A stretch of 50,838 nt of DNA, from contig QIKV01000098.1 in the NCBI GenBank assembly GCA_003233115.1, forward strand, positions 1 to 50,838. The letters run 5' to 3'. Positions 15,351 through 24,321 of this stretch are shown here, one piece after another (position 1 is the first letter of the stretch; each line of letters begins with the position of its first letter). Position numbers and translations under genes: made by a program. The notes under the pieces are model-generated. The model searched no databases. It was not told the DNA's origin and worked only from the letters and a program-made list of their open reading frames with translations. Source of the stretch: Oceanospirillales bacterium (GTDB lineage Bacteria; Pseudomonadota; Gammaproteobacteria; Xanthomonadales; SZUA-36).

Positions 15351-16427
15351 ATGTTGGAAAAAACTGCGCCGACCAGATTCAGGCTCCCGCTGGTTGAAAA
15401 TATCGCCATCCAGAGCATGGATGACAAACTGTACGCGCCGTTTGATGTTAACCTGCTGGTAAAAGCGGCGGCGGCTCAAAACATCGCGGTAGCGAGCGTT
15501 CTCGTCGGCACCAGCATCCTTGCTGAGCAACTGGAGGATCCGGCAACCCGCATCTCCATGCGGCAGAGACTAATCGTTTATCAGAATCTGCTTGATTGCT
15601 GTGATGACCCATCCATTTTCCTGCAGGCCGGCAATCAGGCCACCGTATGCAGTTTTGGTGTCTGGGGGTATGCATTGTTGAGTAGTAATACGCTTCTGGA
15701 TGCCATTTATATAGCCTTCAAATACCTTAAACTGGCTGGACCCCTGTTGCAAAAATCCTTTGATATTGAAGCAGACCACGCATATTTTGAAGCGCAGGAT
15801 TCCCTGTTGCTGGGGCCCTTGTTGCAACCCGCTATTGACTTCTGGTTTGCCTTTTCTTGCAAGACCAGCACAGAGGTTAGTAAAGGTGCTTTCAAGCTCG
15901 AACAGGTATGCATGGCTTTCCCTGCACCCGAACACGAGAGCCGTTACGAGGTGTTCTTTAAATGCCCGGTCACCTTCAACGCCGACAGCAACCGGATGTA
16001 CTTCAGCCGGCACAGCCTGGAACTTAAGTTACCCAGCGCCGACCCGCTTTCATTCCAGATTTGCACTGAATTGTGCACGGCAATGGTCCAGGACATGGAA
16101 AGCATTAGCGGCCCGGCCAAAGATGTCCGCGACCTGCTGCTGTTAACGCCCAACTATTTCCCGACCTTAAAGGATATTGCCGGGCGCCTGTACATGACCC
16201 CGCGCACGCTGCGCCGACGACTCGCTGACCAGGGTACCTCCTACCAGCAAATTCTAAACGAAACCAGGAAACACCTGGCGATCAAATTCCTGCGTGAAAC
16301 CAGCATGAGCATGGACCAGATTGCCGAGCGCGTCGGCTTCAGCGATGCACGGAATTTCAGACAGGCCTTCAAGAAATGGACCGATTCAACGCCCAGCAGC
16401 CATCGGGCCAAGCAGATCGTGCACTAA
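15351..16427 (+). CDS. AraC-family transcriptional regulator
   Basis: The 358-residue regulator has an N-terminal arabinose-binding-like domain of the OruR/ArgR-like AraC subgroup (about 10-200, with FGVWGYALLSSNTLLDA) and a C-terminal double helix-turn-helix. The second domain begins near residue 260, with LKDIAGRLYMTPRTLRRRL and MDQIAERVGFSDARNFRQAFKKW. The start ATG 15351 has AGGA just upstream. It is followed after 14 bp by a cholesterol-oxidase-like gene, which it probably controls together with the divergent sulfatase operon. Regulators of this subgroup commonly sense hydrophobic or aromatic compounds; the ligand is unknown. Confidence 0.88.
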   Translation: MLEKTAPTRFRLPLVENIAIQSMDDKLYAPFDVNLLVKAAAAQNIAVASVLVGTSILAEQLEDPATRISMRQRLIVYQNLLDCCDDPSIFLQAGNQATVCSFGVWGYALLSSNTLLDAIYIAFKYLKLAGPLLQKSFDIEADHAYFEAQDSLLLGPLLQPAIDFWFAFSCKTSTEVSKGAFKLEQVCMAFPAPEHESRYEVFFKCPVTFNADSNRMYFSRHSLELKLPSADPLSFQICTELCTAMVQDMESISGPAKDVRDLLLLTPNYFPTLKDIAGRLYMTPRTLRRRLADQGTSYQQILNETRKHLAIKFLRETSMSMDQIAERVGFSDARNFRQAFKKWTDSTPSSHRAKQIVH

Positions 16428-16441
16428 ATAAAGATTAAGCG

Positions 16442-18046
16442 ATGACAAATAAACAAACCTCAGATTTCGACTACGACTGGCTTATCGTTGGCTCAGGCTT
16501 TGGCGGCAGTGTGTCAGCACTGCGCCTGTCTGAAAAAGGCTATCGCGTGGGCATTCTGGAAGCGGGACGACGTTTTAAGGATGAGGACTACGCAAGCAGC
16601 GCCTGGGATATCCGCCGCTACCTGTGGGCACCCTTTTTAGGGCTGCGCGGAATCCTGCGGATGAGCCTGTTCAAAGATATTTTTATTCTCAGTGGTACCG
16701 GCGTAGGCGGTGGCAGCACGGTTTATGCCAATACCCTCTACCGGGCCAAACCGGAATACTTCAAGAATGAGCAGTGGGCTGATCTTGAAGACTGGCAAAG
16801 CACGCTGGAGCCTTTTTATGCCGTGGCAGAAAAAATGCTCGGCGTAAATATCGTCCCTTACGAAAACCCCAGCGACGGTTTGTTGCAAGACATTGCCAGT
16901 CACTTTGGCACCCGGGACACCTTCCAGCGCACACCGGTCGCGGTGTTTTTTGGCGAACAGGGTGTTGAAGTCGAAGACCCCTATTTCGATGGTCAGGGGC
17001 CCAAAAGAACCGGTTGCACCCGCTGTGGTGCCTGTATGGTCGGTTGCCGGGTAGGTGCGAAAAATACCCTGTTGAAGAATTATCTGTGGTTTGCCGAGAA
17101 ACAAGGCACCGAGATTCATGCCGAACGACAAGTGGTTGATATTCAACCATTGGGTGCAGCAGACGGAAGCGATGGATACCGCGTCACAACCGAGCGCCCG
17201 GGTGCCTGGCTGAACAAAAGACGTCGTGTATTTACCACCAGGGGCTTGGTGATGTCCGCCGGTGCATTGGGCACCAACCGGCTGCTGGCGCAGTGCAAAC
17301 ACAGCGGGTCCTTACCGCATATCAGTGACCAATTGGGCCAACTGGTGCGCACCAACAGCGAGTCTATTCTGGCGGTGACGCTACCAGACGATTCAATACC
17401 TGTCTGGAACTCCGTGGCCATTGGCGCCAGCATCTATGTTGATGCAGACACCCATATTGAATTTGTCACCTACGGTGAGAAAGGTGATGCCATGGGCTAC
17501 AACTTCACCCTGTTAACGGGCAAGGGAACCAGCGTTACCCGTCCACTGATGTGGCTGGGTAATATTCTGCGTCATCCACTCCGGTTTTTGAAAATGCTGG
17601 TGCCCTTTGGCTGGTCAAAACGTGCGGTGATTTTACTGGTGATGCAAAGTCTGGACAACGCCATTGCATTCAAAACAAAAAGAAAGCTTTTTACCAAAGG
17701 CGTTAAGCTGGTCACAGTTCAGGATCAGGCAAAGCCGAATCCAACTTATATTGATATCGCCAATAAATCCGCTGCATGGTTGGCAGAAAAAACCGGCGGC
17801 ACCGCCCAAAGCATGGTGTTTGAAGCGGTTGCCAATATCCCCTCCACCGCACATATCCTGGGTGGCGCAACCATTGGTCAAAATAGCGATAGCGGTGTTA
17901 TCGACAAGAACCACCACGTGTTCGGTTACCAGAATATGCTGATTTGCGACGGCTCAGCCGTGCCGGCCAATCCCGGCGTCAACCCCAGCCTGACCATCAC
18001 CGCAATGACCGAACGGGCCATGAGCAAAATCCCTGCAAGCTCCTGA
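16442..18046 (+). CDS. GMC-family flavoprotein, cholesterol oxidase (ChoD)-like
   Basis: This 534-residue FAD oxidoreductase has the nucleotide-binding motif LIVGSGFGGSVSALRL at residues 14-29 and the FAD-loop GTGVGGGSTVYANTLY. A cysteine-rich signature CTRCGACMVGCRVGAKN lies near residue 195, as in ChoD-type cholesterol oxidases and related cell-wall sterol oxidoreductases. The C-terminal GMC-C part has HILGGATIGQNSDSGVID and ANPGVNPSLTITA. No signal peptide is visible. The cysteine pattern is ferredoxin-like, but whether a cluster is bound is unknown. It is coupled to the AraC regulator upstream and convergent with a second GMC gene 21 bp away. A sterol or terpenoid alcohol is the likely substrate. 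Confidence 0.83.
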   Translation: MTNKQTSDFDYDWLIVGSGFGGSVSALRLSEKGYRVGILEAGRRFKDEDYASSAWDIRRYLWAPFLGLRGILRMSLFKDIFILSGTGVGGGSTVYANTLYRAKPEYFKNEQWADLEDWQSTLEPFYAVAEKMLGVNIVPYENPSDGLLQDIASHFGTRDTFQRTPVAVFFGEQGVEVEDPYFDGQGPKRTGCTRCGACMVGCRVGAKNTLLKNYLWFAEKQGTEIHAERQVVDIQPLGAADGSDGYRVTTERPGAWLNKRRRVFTTRGLVMSAGALGTNRLLAQCKHSGSLPHISDQLGQLVRTNSESILAVTLPDDSIPVWNSVAIGASIYVDADTHIEFVTYGEKGDAMGYNFTLLTGKGTSVTRPLMWLGNILRHPLRFLKMLVPFGWSKRAVILLVMQSLDNAIAFKTKRKLFTKGVKLVTVQDQAKPNPTYIDIANKSAAWLAEKTGGTAQSMVFEAVANIPSTAHILGGATIGQNSDSGVIDKNHHVFGYQNMLICDGSAVPANPGVNPSLTITAMTERAMSKIPASS

Positions 18047-18067
18047 TGAACTCCCTTTGGGCTGGGA

Positions 18068-19669
18068 CTAGTGCGCGGCCCCGATCATCGCTGCCATCTT
18101 TTCAGCTATCATGATGGTAGGTGCGTTGGTGTTGCCACCCACCAGCGTGGGCATAATTGAGGCATCTACAACGCGCAATGCTTCAATCCCGTAGACTTTC
18201 AATTCGGCATCGACCACTGCCCCAGGGTCGTCTTGCGAGCCCATCTTACAGGTGCCGACCGGGTGGTACTGGGTGTCGGCGCGGTTGCGAATATCCCGCT
18301 CCAGTGCTTTTCTGTCACCCAGCTTGACCGGGTACAGCATCTTGCCGCGCACCTCATCATAGAACTCACTTTCGAGGATCTTCTGCATGACCTCTGCGCC
18401 ATCAAGCAATACCTGCATGTCTTCATCGCGATCCAGGAATTTGGGATCGATACACAGTGGATCCAAAGGATTATTGCTGTGCAACTTTACTTCACCGATA
18501 CTGCGCGGACGCAACACCGTGGTATGACAACTTATGCCATGCCCCAAATTCAACTTTCTGGCGTGGTCATCAACGATAGCTGCTACCCAGACCAGTTGTA
18601 CATCGGGGACTTCAAGCGCGTCATTCGATTTAAAAAATGCACCTGATTCGGCCAGCGTACTGGTAATTTTTCCTGTCCTGGACTTTTTCCATTGCCGCAT
18701 CGCACCCAGTATATTTTTGCCGCCCCGCAGGCTGACGCCAAAGGTTTCCTCACTGGCAGCGACTTTGTAGGTTTGCACGTAGTCAATGTGGTCTTGCAGG
18801 TTTTGCCCTACCCCCGGTAAATCATGCAGCACCCCAATACCATGCTGCTGCAGATGCTCGGCCGGGCCGATGCCTGACAACATTAAAATCTGTGGCGAAC
18901 CGAACGCGCCGCCACTGAGGATAATTTCTTTTTTGGCTTTGACCGTTTGCTGCTGGCCCTTGACTGAAAATTGCACCGCCACTGCTTTTTTACCTTCCAA
19001 CAGAATTTTTTCTGTGTAGGCATGGGTGACAACGCTCAGGTTAGGCCGGTCAAGAACCGGGGTCAGATAGGCTTTGGCTGCACTGCAACGTTCACCGTTG
19101 ACCACCGTACGCTGATACATAAAGCAGCCTTCCTGCCGGGCACCGTTGTAATCGTCATTTCTGGGGATGCCCAGCGCTTCACATGCCGCCAGGAAAGGCA
19201 GGTTTAGCTCACTGGCGTCGCTCGCATCGGATACATTGAGCGGGCCATCCTGACCATGATATTCATCGTCGAAGTGTTCATTGTGTTCTGCTTTTTTGAA
19301 AAAAGGCAGGACGTCCTGGTAACTCCAGCCCGGGTTGCCCAGTGCAGCCCAATGATCATAATCCCACTTGTTGCCGCGCACATACAGCATGGCATTGGTC
19401 GATGAACTGCCGCCCAGGACTTTGCCTCTGGGTTGATAGCCCTTGCGGCCATTCAAGCCGGCCTGGGGTACTGTTTCAAAGGCCCAATTGTTGAGCTTGG
19501 TGGGCATCATCGCCACCACCCCAACGGGCGCGTGGATGAACACACTGCTGTCCTTGCCGCCGGCTTCCAGCAGGCAAACGCTGATATTTTTATCTTCCGA
19601 CAGCCGGGCAGCCATTACACAACCGGCAGAGCCGGCTCCTACGATGACATAATCAAACTCTTGTTGCAT
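18068..19669 (-). CDS. GMC-family alcohol/choline dehydrogenase-like flavoprotein (AlkJ-like)
   Basis: This 533-residue protein has the FAD motif VIVGAGSAGCVMAARL, the GMC signature 1 region GKVLGGSSSTNAMLYVRG, signature 2 SGGAFGSPQILMLSGIGP and the C-terminal His-Asn pair region YHPVGTCKMG ... GGNTNAPTIMIAEK. These match the choline dehydrogenase/AlkJ group, which oxidises primary alcohols and passes electrons to the respiratory chain. It lies 71 bp behind an aldehyde dehydrogenase on the same strand, so the two could convert an alcohol to its acid. True choline dehydrogenase is less likely because no betaine genes are adjacent. Confidence 0.88.
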   Translation of the reverse strand: MQQEFDYVIVGAGSAGCVMAARLSEDKNISVCLLEAGGKDSSVFIHAPVGVVAMMPTKLNNWAFETVPQAGLNGRKGYQPRGKVLGGSSSTNAMLYVRGNKWDYDHWAALGNPGWSYQDVLPFFKKAEHNEHFDDEYHGQDGPLNVSDASDASELNLPFLAACEALGIPRNDDYNGARQEGCFMYQRTVVNGERCSAAKAYLTPVLDRPNLSVVTHAYTEKILLEGKKAVAVQFSVKGQQQTVKAKKEIILSGGAFGSPQILMLSGIGPAEHLQQHGIGVLHDLPGVGQNLQDHIDYVQTYKVAASEETFGVSLRGGKNILGAMRQWKKSRTGKITSTLAESGAFFKSNDALEVPDVQLVWVAAIVDDHARKLNLGHGISCHTTVLRPRSIGEVKLHSNNPLDPLCIDPKFLDRDEDMQVLLDGAEVMQKILESEFYDEVRGKMLYPVKLGDRKALERDIRNRADTQYHPVGTCKMGSQDDPGAVVDAELKVYGIEALRVVDASIMPTLVGGNTNAPTIMIAEKMAAMIGAAH

Positions 19670-19740
19670 TTGGGCAGACCTCTTTGTGATACCTGTTCAT
19701 ATTTCCTTGCGCTGACAACAACCGGGACAATGATCCAGCC

Positions 19741-21180
19741 TCAAGTCAGATAACGCATCGCCACCTTGATCAGTTTACGGACTCTGGGCGTGTACGGCGG
19801 GAACAGCAGGTGTCCCATGCTGAACCGATCCTGCACCACCGCCCGTTCGTTGGAAAAGGCTTTAAATCCATAGACGCCATGCGCCTTGCCAATGCCGGAG
19901 TCATTGACGCCGCCAAACGGAAGATTTTCCTGCAGAAAATGTACCAGGCTGGTATTGATGCAGGTACCGCCTGCCGACGTGTTGTCGATGATCTGCTTGA
20001 TAAATTTCTTGTCTCCGGAAAAGATATAAAGCGCCAATGGCTTTGGGCGGGCGTTAATTTCAGCCAGCACACGCTGAGGGTCAGTGAAGGCCATCACCGG
20101 CATAATCGGGCCAAAAATCTCCTCCTGCATGATGGCCGAGTCATTGTGCACATTGCGCAGCAGCGTGGGCGCGATGAACCGGTCTGCGGCGGAAGTCTCA
20201 CCACCAAACACCAGCTCAGCACCACCCTTGACGGTCTCATCAAGCAAATTACTCAAGCGCGCGTAGTGCTTCTGATTGACGATACGGCAATAATCCGGGT
20301 TGGCAGCCTGCGCCTGGATGGTTTGACCATAACTATGCTGCACACGCGCTTGTACCGCAGCACAAAAGTCATCCATGACGTCTGCGTGGACATAAACGTG
20401 ATCAGGGCTGATACAGGTCTGGCCATTGTTGATAAACTTGCTCCACACCAGGTTGCGGGCCGCCTTTTTAATATTGGCCGTCCGGTCGACAATGGTAGGT
20501 GACTTGCCACCCAACTCCAGCGTGACCGACGTCAGGTTCCTGGCCGCCGCTGCCATGACAATTCTGCCCACTGCCGGGCTGCCGGTGAAGAAAATGTGAT
20601 CAAAGGGTAACTGCAGCAAGGCGGTGGATGCCTCCATACCGCCCTCAACCACGGCAACCTCCTCGGGTGCAAAAGTGGTTTCCATGATCCTGCGAATGAC
20701 GCCAGACATATTCGGCGTCATTTCCGAAGGTTTGATGATGGCCGTATTACCCGCAGCGAGTGCTGACACCAATGGACCAAAACTGAGCGTAAAAGGGTAG
20801 TTCCAGGGTGAAATAATCAGGCTGGTCCCCTTGGGCTCATAACGAATATGACTGCGGGTGCCCAGCAGGGAGCGAACCACGGGCACCCGTTCAGGCTTCA
20901 TCCATTTGCGCAGGTGGGCAATGGCATGGTTGACCTGCGAAAGCACCGCAAAGATCTCGGCAAACTCCACTTCTGCCGGCGTCTTGTTGAAATCGGCATA
21001 GGCGGCTTCGCACATTGCCACCTGATTTTCCAGAACGGCATCCCTGAGTTTTTTCAGCCTGGCCAATCTTTCTTCGGCGGTGGAGCTTCTGAGGCCAGGG
21101 GCAAATGCCTTTTGCTTGCGGAAAATCAACTGCACGGCTTGCGTGTGCTCGTTTATCTGCTGAGTAGATTCCAGCGCCAT
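19741..21180 (-). CDS. Aldehyde dehydrogenase, coniferyl-aldehyde type
   Basis: This NAD(P)-dependent aldehyde dehydrogenase of the class 3/coniferyl subgroup oxidises fatty or aromatic aldehydes. Motifs are ISPWNYPFTLSFGPLVSALAAGN parts, the catalytic Glu in TLELGGKSP, the catalytic Cys in NNGQTCISPDH and LPFGGVNDSGIG. The start at 21180 (MALESTQQ) has AAGAGG about 12 bp upstream and gives 479 residues, normal for the family. An upstream ATG at 21258 would add 26 residues with no visible RBS. The C-terminal LIKVAMRYL is hydrophobic, as in membrane-associated relatives. It is the first gene of a two-gene unit with the GMC alcohol dehydrogenase. Confidence 0.88.
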   Translation of the reverse strand: MALESTQQINEHTQAVQLIFRKQKAFAPGLRSSTAEERLARLKKLRDAVLENQVAMCEAAYADFNKTPAEVEFAEIFAVLSQVNHAIAHLRKWMKPERVPVVRSLLGTRSHIRYEPKGTSLIISPWNYPFTLSFGPLVSALAAGNTAIIKPSEMTPNMSGVIRRIMETTFAPEEVAVVEGGMEASTALLQLPFDHIFFTGSPAVGRIVMAAAARNLTSVTLELGGKSPTIVDRTANIKKAARNLVWSKFINNGQTCISPDHVYVHADVMDDFCAAVQARVQHSYGQTIQAQAANPDYCRIVNQKHYARLSNLLDETVKGGAELVFGGETSAADRFIAPTLLRNVHNDSAIMQEEIFGPIMPVMAFTDPQRVLAEINARPKPLALYIFSGDKKFIKQIIDNTSAGGTCINTSLVHFLQENLPFGGVNDSGIGKAHGVYGFKAFSNERAVVQDRFSMGHLLFPPYTPRVRKLIKVAMRYLT

Positions 21181-21377
21181 GGCGATATTGACCTCTTGGA
21201 ACGACGTGCCGGGCATCTTTGCATACAGGCGAAAAGATTCTCCCAGGGGAACGTCCATGTTCCCAAGGAAGTATCAGTGATATTTATTGTGCCGGAATTG
21301 AAATTGCAAGTCAGGTGCAAAAAAGACAAATAGGGGCTGAGCTTCGGACAGGATGACGATTTCAGTCAGGGTTATCT

Positions 21378-21398
21378 CTAGTGTAGTGTCAACCCTAT
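21378..21398 (+). repeat. Left terminal inverted repeat of the acx cassette
   Basis: The core CTAGTGTAGTGTCAA (21378-21392) and six further bases are repeated in inverted orientation at 29047-29067, 20 of 21 positions identical. Both copies read inward starting TGTAGTGTCAA, and the outermost CTAG, being palindromic, is also a direct repeat and could be a 4-bp target duplication. The copy lies upstream of the TetR promoter. See the right copy and the related finding. Confidence 0.7.
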
Positions 21399-21405
21399 TT
21401 TACTT

Positions 21406-21444
21406 GTTGACAATACTATCAACATTAGCTGATACTTTTATCAG
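21406..21444 (+). promoter_or_regulatory. Promoter and candidate TetR operators of the acx operon
   Basis: A perfect -35 box TTGACA at 21407-21412 is followed, at 18 bp, by a GATACT -10 at 21431-21436. The inverted repeat CTGATA-CTTT-TATCAG (21429-21444) lies directly over the -10 and probable start site. A second inverted repeat GTTGA-N8-TCAAC covers 21406-21423 and the -35. Both are good candidate operators for the TetR protein encoded immediately downstream, which would make the cassette self-regulated. Confidence 0.62.
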
Positions 21445-21457
21445 TAAGATAGAAGAC

Positions 21458-22144
21458 ATGGCGACAATGATGAACAACACGGCAGCAAAGACCAAGGGTG
21501 CGGGTGGCAAGGATTCCGGGCAGAGTCGCGGACCGACCACCAGGCTGCCGCGCGGCAAGCGACGTGCGCAGTTGCTCAGTTGCGCGGTAACCGCCACCTC
21601 CCGCTACGGAATAGGTCGGGTGGGCCACACCCAGGTCGCAGACATTGCGGGCATATCGGTACCCAGCGTATTCCGCTATTTTCCCACCCGTGAGGCCCTG
21701 GTCAATGCCGTGCTGGGACAGGTCGAGCGAAAGTTTCTGACCCTGGCGCGCCACTCACACCAGTCGAAAAGCCCGGTACGAGAAGCAATGCAGGAGCACG
21801 CTCGCGGATTCATCCACATTGCCCGCAACGAGCCGGAATACGCACGCATATGGCTGGAGTGGAGCGGAACTCTGCGCGACGATATATGGTCGCGCTTCAT
21901 CAAATTGGAAAAAAAGCTCGCCAAAATCATCGTGGACGATATTGAAGCCCGTGAGGAAGTTCTCGAGGAACTGACCCCATTCGAAGCAGCACTCGCGCTT
22001 AACGGCGTGGCCCATGTGTTGATTCACATGGTGATATCACCGGCGGAACTTTCCGGCGATCCCGAGCGCCTTGCCGAACATGTAATCGATTCTTTACTGC
22101 GGCTCGAGTCCACCCCGAATACACGCCCACACAGGGAGAAGTAA
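21458..22144 (+). CDS. TetR-family transcriptional regulator of the acx cassette
   Basis: This 228-residue regulator has a basic, low-complexity N-terminus (about 1-35) and then a TetR helix-turn-helix. The recognition part is VADIAGISVPSVFRYFPTREALVNAVL, from about residue 65 (key residues SVPSVFRYFPTREAL). The C-terminal ligand domain has no assignable partner. The start ATG 21458 sits 14 bp after the second palindrome; an in-frame start further upstream (21353) would lie across the promoter and repeat and is rejected. Only 5 bp separate it from the carboxylase subunit gene, so repressor and enzymes are cotranscribed. Confidence 0.85.
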   Translation: MATMMNNTAAKTKGAGGKDSGQSRGPTTRLPRGKRRAQLLSCAVTATSRYGIGRVGHTQVADIAGISVPSVFRYFPTREALVNAVLGQVERKFLTLARHSHQSKSPVREAMQEHARGFIHIARNEPEYARIWLEWSGTLRDDIWSRFIKLEKKLAKIIVDDIEAREEVLEELTPFEAALALNGVAHVLIHMVISPAELSGDPERLAEHVIDSLLRLESTPNTRPHREK

Positions 22145-22149
22145 AACAG

Positions 22150-24321
22150 ATGGCAATAGCACAAACACAGCTGCCCAGAATACTGGGCATCGACGCCGGC
22201 GGGACCATGACGGACACTTTTCTGATCGCGGGCGACGGTTCATTCGTGGTCGGCAAGGCCCAGTCCACCCCTGAGGATGAATCCATTGGGTTCTTCAATT
22301 CGGCTGTGGATGGGCTGGCTTACTGGGGACTCAGCCCGGAACAGGGCTTCCCGGCCATAGTAACCGGCATTTTCTCCGGCACGGCAATGCTCAACCGTCT
22401 GCTCGAGCGCAAGGGAAGGCGTGTCGGGCTGATCGTTACCGCCGGCATGGAGGACTGCCTGCGGATGGAGCGTGCCGTGCAGACCTACCTGGGCTACTCC
22501 TACGCCGATCGGGTCCACGTCACCACCCATCATCACAATCTGCCCCTGGTGCCCCGGGACCGTATCTTTGGCGTCCGTGGCCGCATCGACCAGTTTGGCA
22601 AGGAGGCGATAGCCCTTTACGAAAACGAAGTGCACGAAGCCGTCACCGCCCTGCTGGATCAGGATGTAGAGGCGATTGTCGTGTGCCTGCTGTTTTCTTG
22701 TCGCAATCTGGAACACGAACAACGGGTACGGCAAATTATTGAGGAAGAAACGGAAGCGCGGGGCAAGGCGGTGCTGGTCTATCTGTCCGGAGAACTCTAC
22801 CCGGCACGGCGTGAACTGCCACGCCTCAACACCACTTTGATCGAAGCCTATGCTGCCGAACCTTCGCGCGAGTCACTCCAGCGGGTGCGGGCAAAGACCC
22901 GAGAACTCGGCGGCGATTTCGATCTGCGGGTTATGGCCAGTCACGGCGGCACCATCTCCATGGATACCAGCGGACTTGCCCGAACACTCATCAGCGGCCC
23001 CATCGGCGGCGTCATCGGGGCTCAATATCTCAGCCGGCAGTTGTCTATCGACAACATCGCCTGTTCCGACATCGGGGGCACTTCGTTCGATCTGGCGCTG
23101 CTCACCGACGGTCATTTCACGATCCGGCAAAACCCCGACATGGCGCGTTTTGTTTTGAGCATGCCGCTGGTGCGTATCGATTCGGTCGGCGCGGGAACAG
23201 GGTCTTTCGTACGCGTCAACCCCACTTCCAGACGTCTGGAAATCGGCCCCGACAGCGCCGGCTCGCAGATCGGCGTGAGTTGGCCCGCAAGTGGGGTGGA
23301 TACGGTCACCATCACCGATTGCAACGTCGTACTCGGGTATATCAACCCCGACTTCTTCCTGGGCGGCGATATTCAACTGGATCGTCCGCGCGCTATCGCC
23401 GCGGTGGAAAAACAAATTGCCGGGCCACTGGGAATCGACGTCTATGCCGCTGCGGCGGGTGTTTTGGAAGTGTTCGAGGATAGCCTGGCCAATTATCTGC
23501 GCGCCGAGATCATGGGCAAAGGTTATGGCCTTGAGGATTACACACTGCTTTCCTACGGCGGCGGGGGCCCCCTGCACGTCGCCGGCTACTCGCGGGGCAT
23601 GTCCTTCGAAGATATCCTCATCCCGGCCTGGGCACCGGGTTTCTCAGCCTTTGGCTGCGCCTGCGGGGATTTCGAATACCGCTTCGACCAGAGCCTGGAT
23701 GTGCGCCTGTTTTCCTTCGACCCGCCCGCGCAGCGCAGTGCTACAGCGCAGGCCATTAATACGGCCTGGCGCGCACTTAGGGAGCAGGTTCTGGAAGAGT
23801 TCGCCAGGAGCGGATTCTCCGCAGACACCGTACGCTTTCGCCCATCTGTGCGCATGCTCTACCGGGGACAACTCAACGACCTCGAGATTGCCTCACCGGC
23901 AGATTACCTTGAAACGGAGGACGATCTCACGGCCCTTGGTGAAGCGTTTGAGGCAATGTACGGTCGCTTGTATGGCCTGGCCGCACGCACGCCCGAAGTG
24001 GGCTACATCGTTACCGCGGCCATCATGTCCGGCGTGGTGGACGTTGAGAAACCGCAGTTGCCCGAAGAGGATGACAGGGGCGAATCCATTGCCGAGGATG
24101 CCTGCAAGGCCGGTCGCAGCATTTACTGGAGCCATGACTGGATCGATGCCCAAATCCTCGACCTGGATAAACTGCAGGCCGGCAATCTCGTGATTGGCCC
24201 GGCCGTGGTGGAATCGCCATCGTCCACCATGCTGGTCCCGCCGGGACGCAGTGCCCGGCTCGACCGGAATCGCATATTCCACATGAACACGACGATCGCA
24301 TCCGGGGAGGAACAGTCATGA
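22150..24321 (+). CDS. Acetone carboxylase-like beta subunit (hydantoinase A/oxoprolinase family)
   Basis: This 723-residue protein is the ATP-binding subunit of an acetone/acetophenone carboxylase-type enzyme, matching AcxA in length. It has the N-terminal phosphate-binding motif LGIDAGGTMTDTFLI, the segment FVVGKAQSTPEDES, the actin-like motif SDIGGTSFDLALL near residue 315 and LSYGGGGPLHVAGY near residue 465. Known relatives use ATP to activate bicarbonate and a ketone and form a beta-keto acid. Being followed by alpha- and gamma-like subunits rules out a plain hydantoinase or 5-oxoprolinase. The stop overlaps the next start (ATGA at 24318). The ketone substrate is not known. Confidence 0.86.
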   Translation: MAIAQTQLPRILGIDAGGTMTDTFLIAGDGSFVVGKAQSTPEDESIGFFNSAVDGLAYWGLSPEQGFPAIVTGIFSGTAMLNRLLERKGRRVGLIVTAGMEDCLRMERAVQTYLGYSYADRVHVTTHHHNLPLVPRDRIFGVRGRIDQFGKEAIALYENEVHEAVTALLDQDVEAIVVCLLFSCRNLEHEQRVRQIIEEETEARGKAVLVYLSGELYPARRELPRLNTTLIEAYAAEPSRESLQRVRAKTRELGGDFDLRVMASHGGTISMDTSGLARTLISGPIGGVIGAQYLSRQLSIDNIACSDIGGTSFDLALLTDGHFTIRQNPDMARFVLSMPLVRIDSVGAGTGSFVRVNPTSRRLEIGPDSAGSQIGVSWPASGVDTVTITDCNVVLGYINPDFFLGGDIQLDRPRAIAAVEKQIAGPLGIDVYAAAAGVLEVFEDSLANYLRAEIMGKGYGLEDYTLLSYGGGGPLHVAGYSRGMSFEDILIPAWAPGFSAFGCACGDFEYRFDQSLDVRLFSFDPPAQRSATAQAINTAWRALREQVLEEFARSGFSADTVRFRPSVRMLYRGQLNDLEIASPADYLETEDDLTALGEAFEAMYGRLYGLAARTPEVGYIVTAAIMSGVVDVEKPQLPEEDDRGESIAEDACKAGRSIYWSHDWIDAQILDLDKLQAGNLVIGPAVVESPSSTMLVPPGRSARLDRNRIFHMNTTIASGEEQS

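Noticed and set aside
18068-19669. True choline dehydrogenase (betA)
   Set aside because: There is no betB, betI or choline transporter nearby, and pairing with a coniferyl-type aldehyde dehydrogenase suggests a general alcohol substrate.
21353-21457. Extended N-terminus of the TetR protein (start at 21353) with a hydrophobic stretch
   Set aside because: The extension covers the terminal repeat, the -35/-10 and the palindromes, so it is regulatory DNA; the start at 21458 fits the TetR family.
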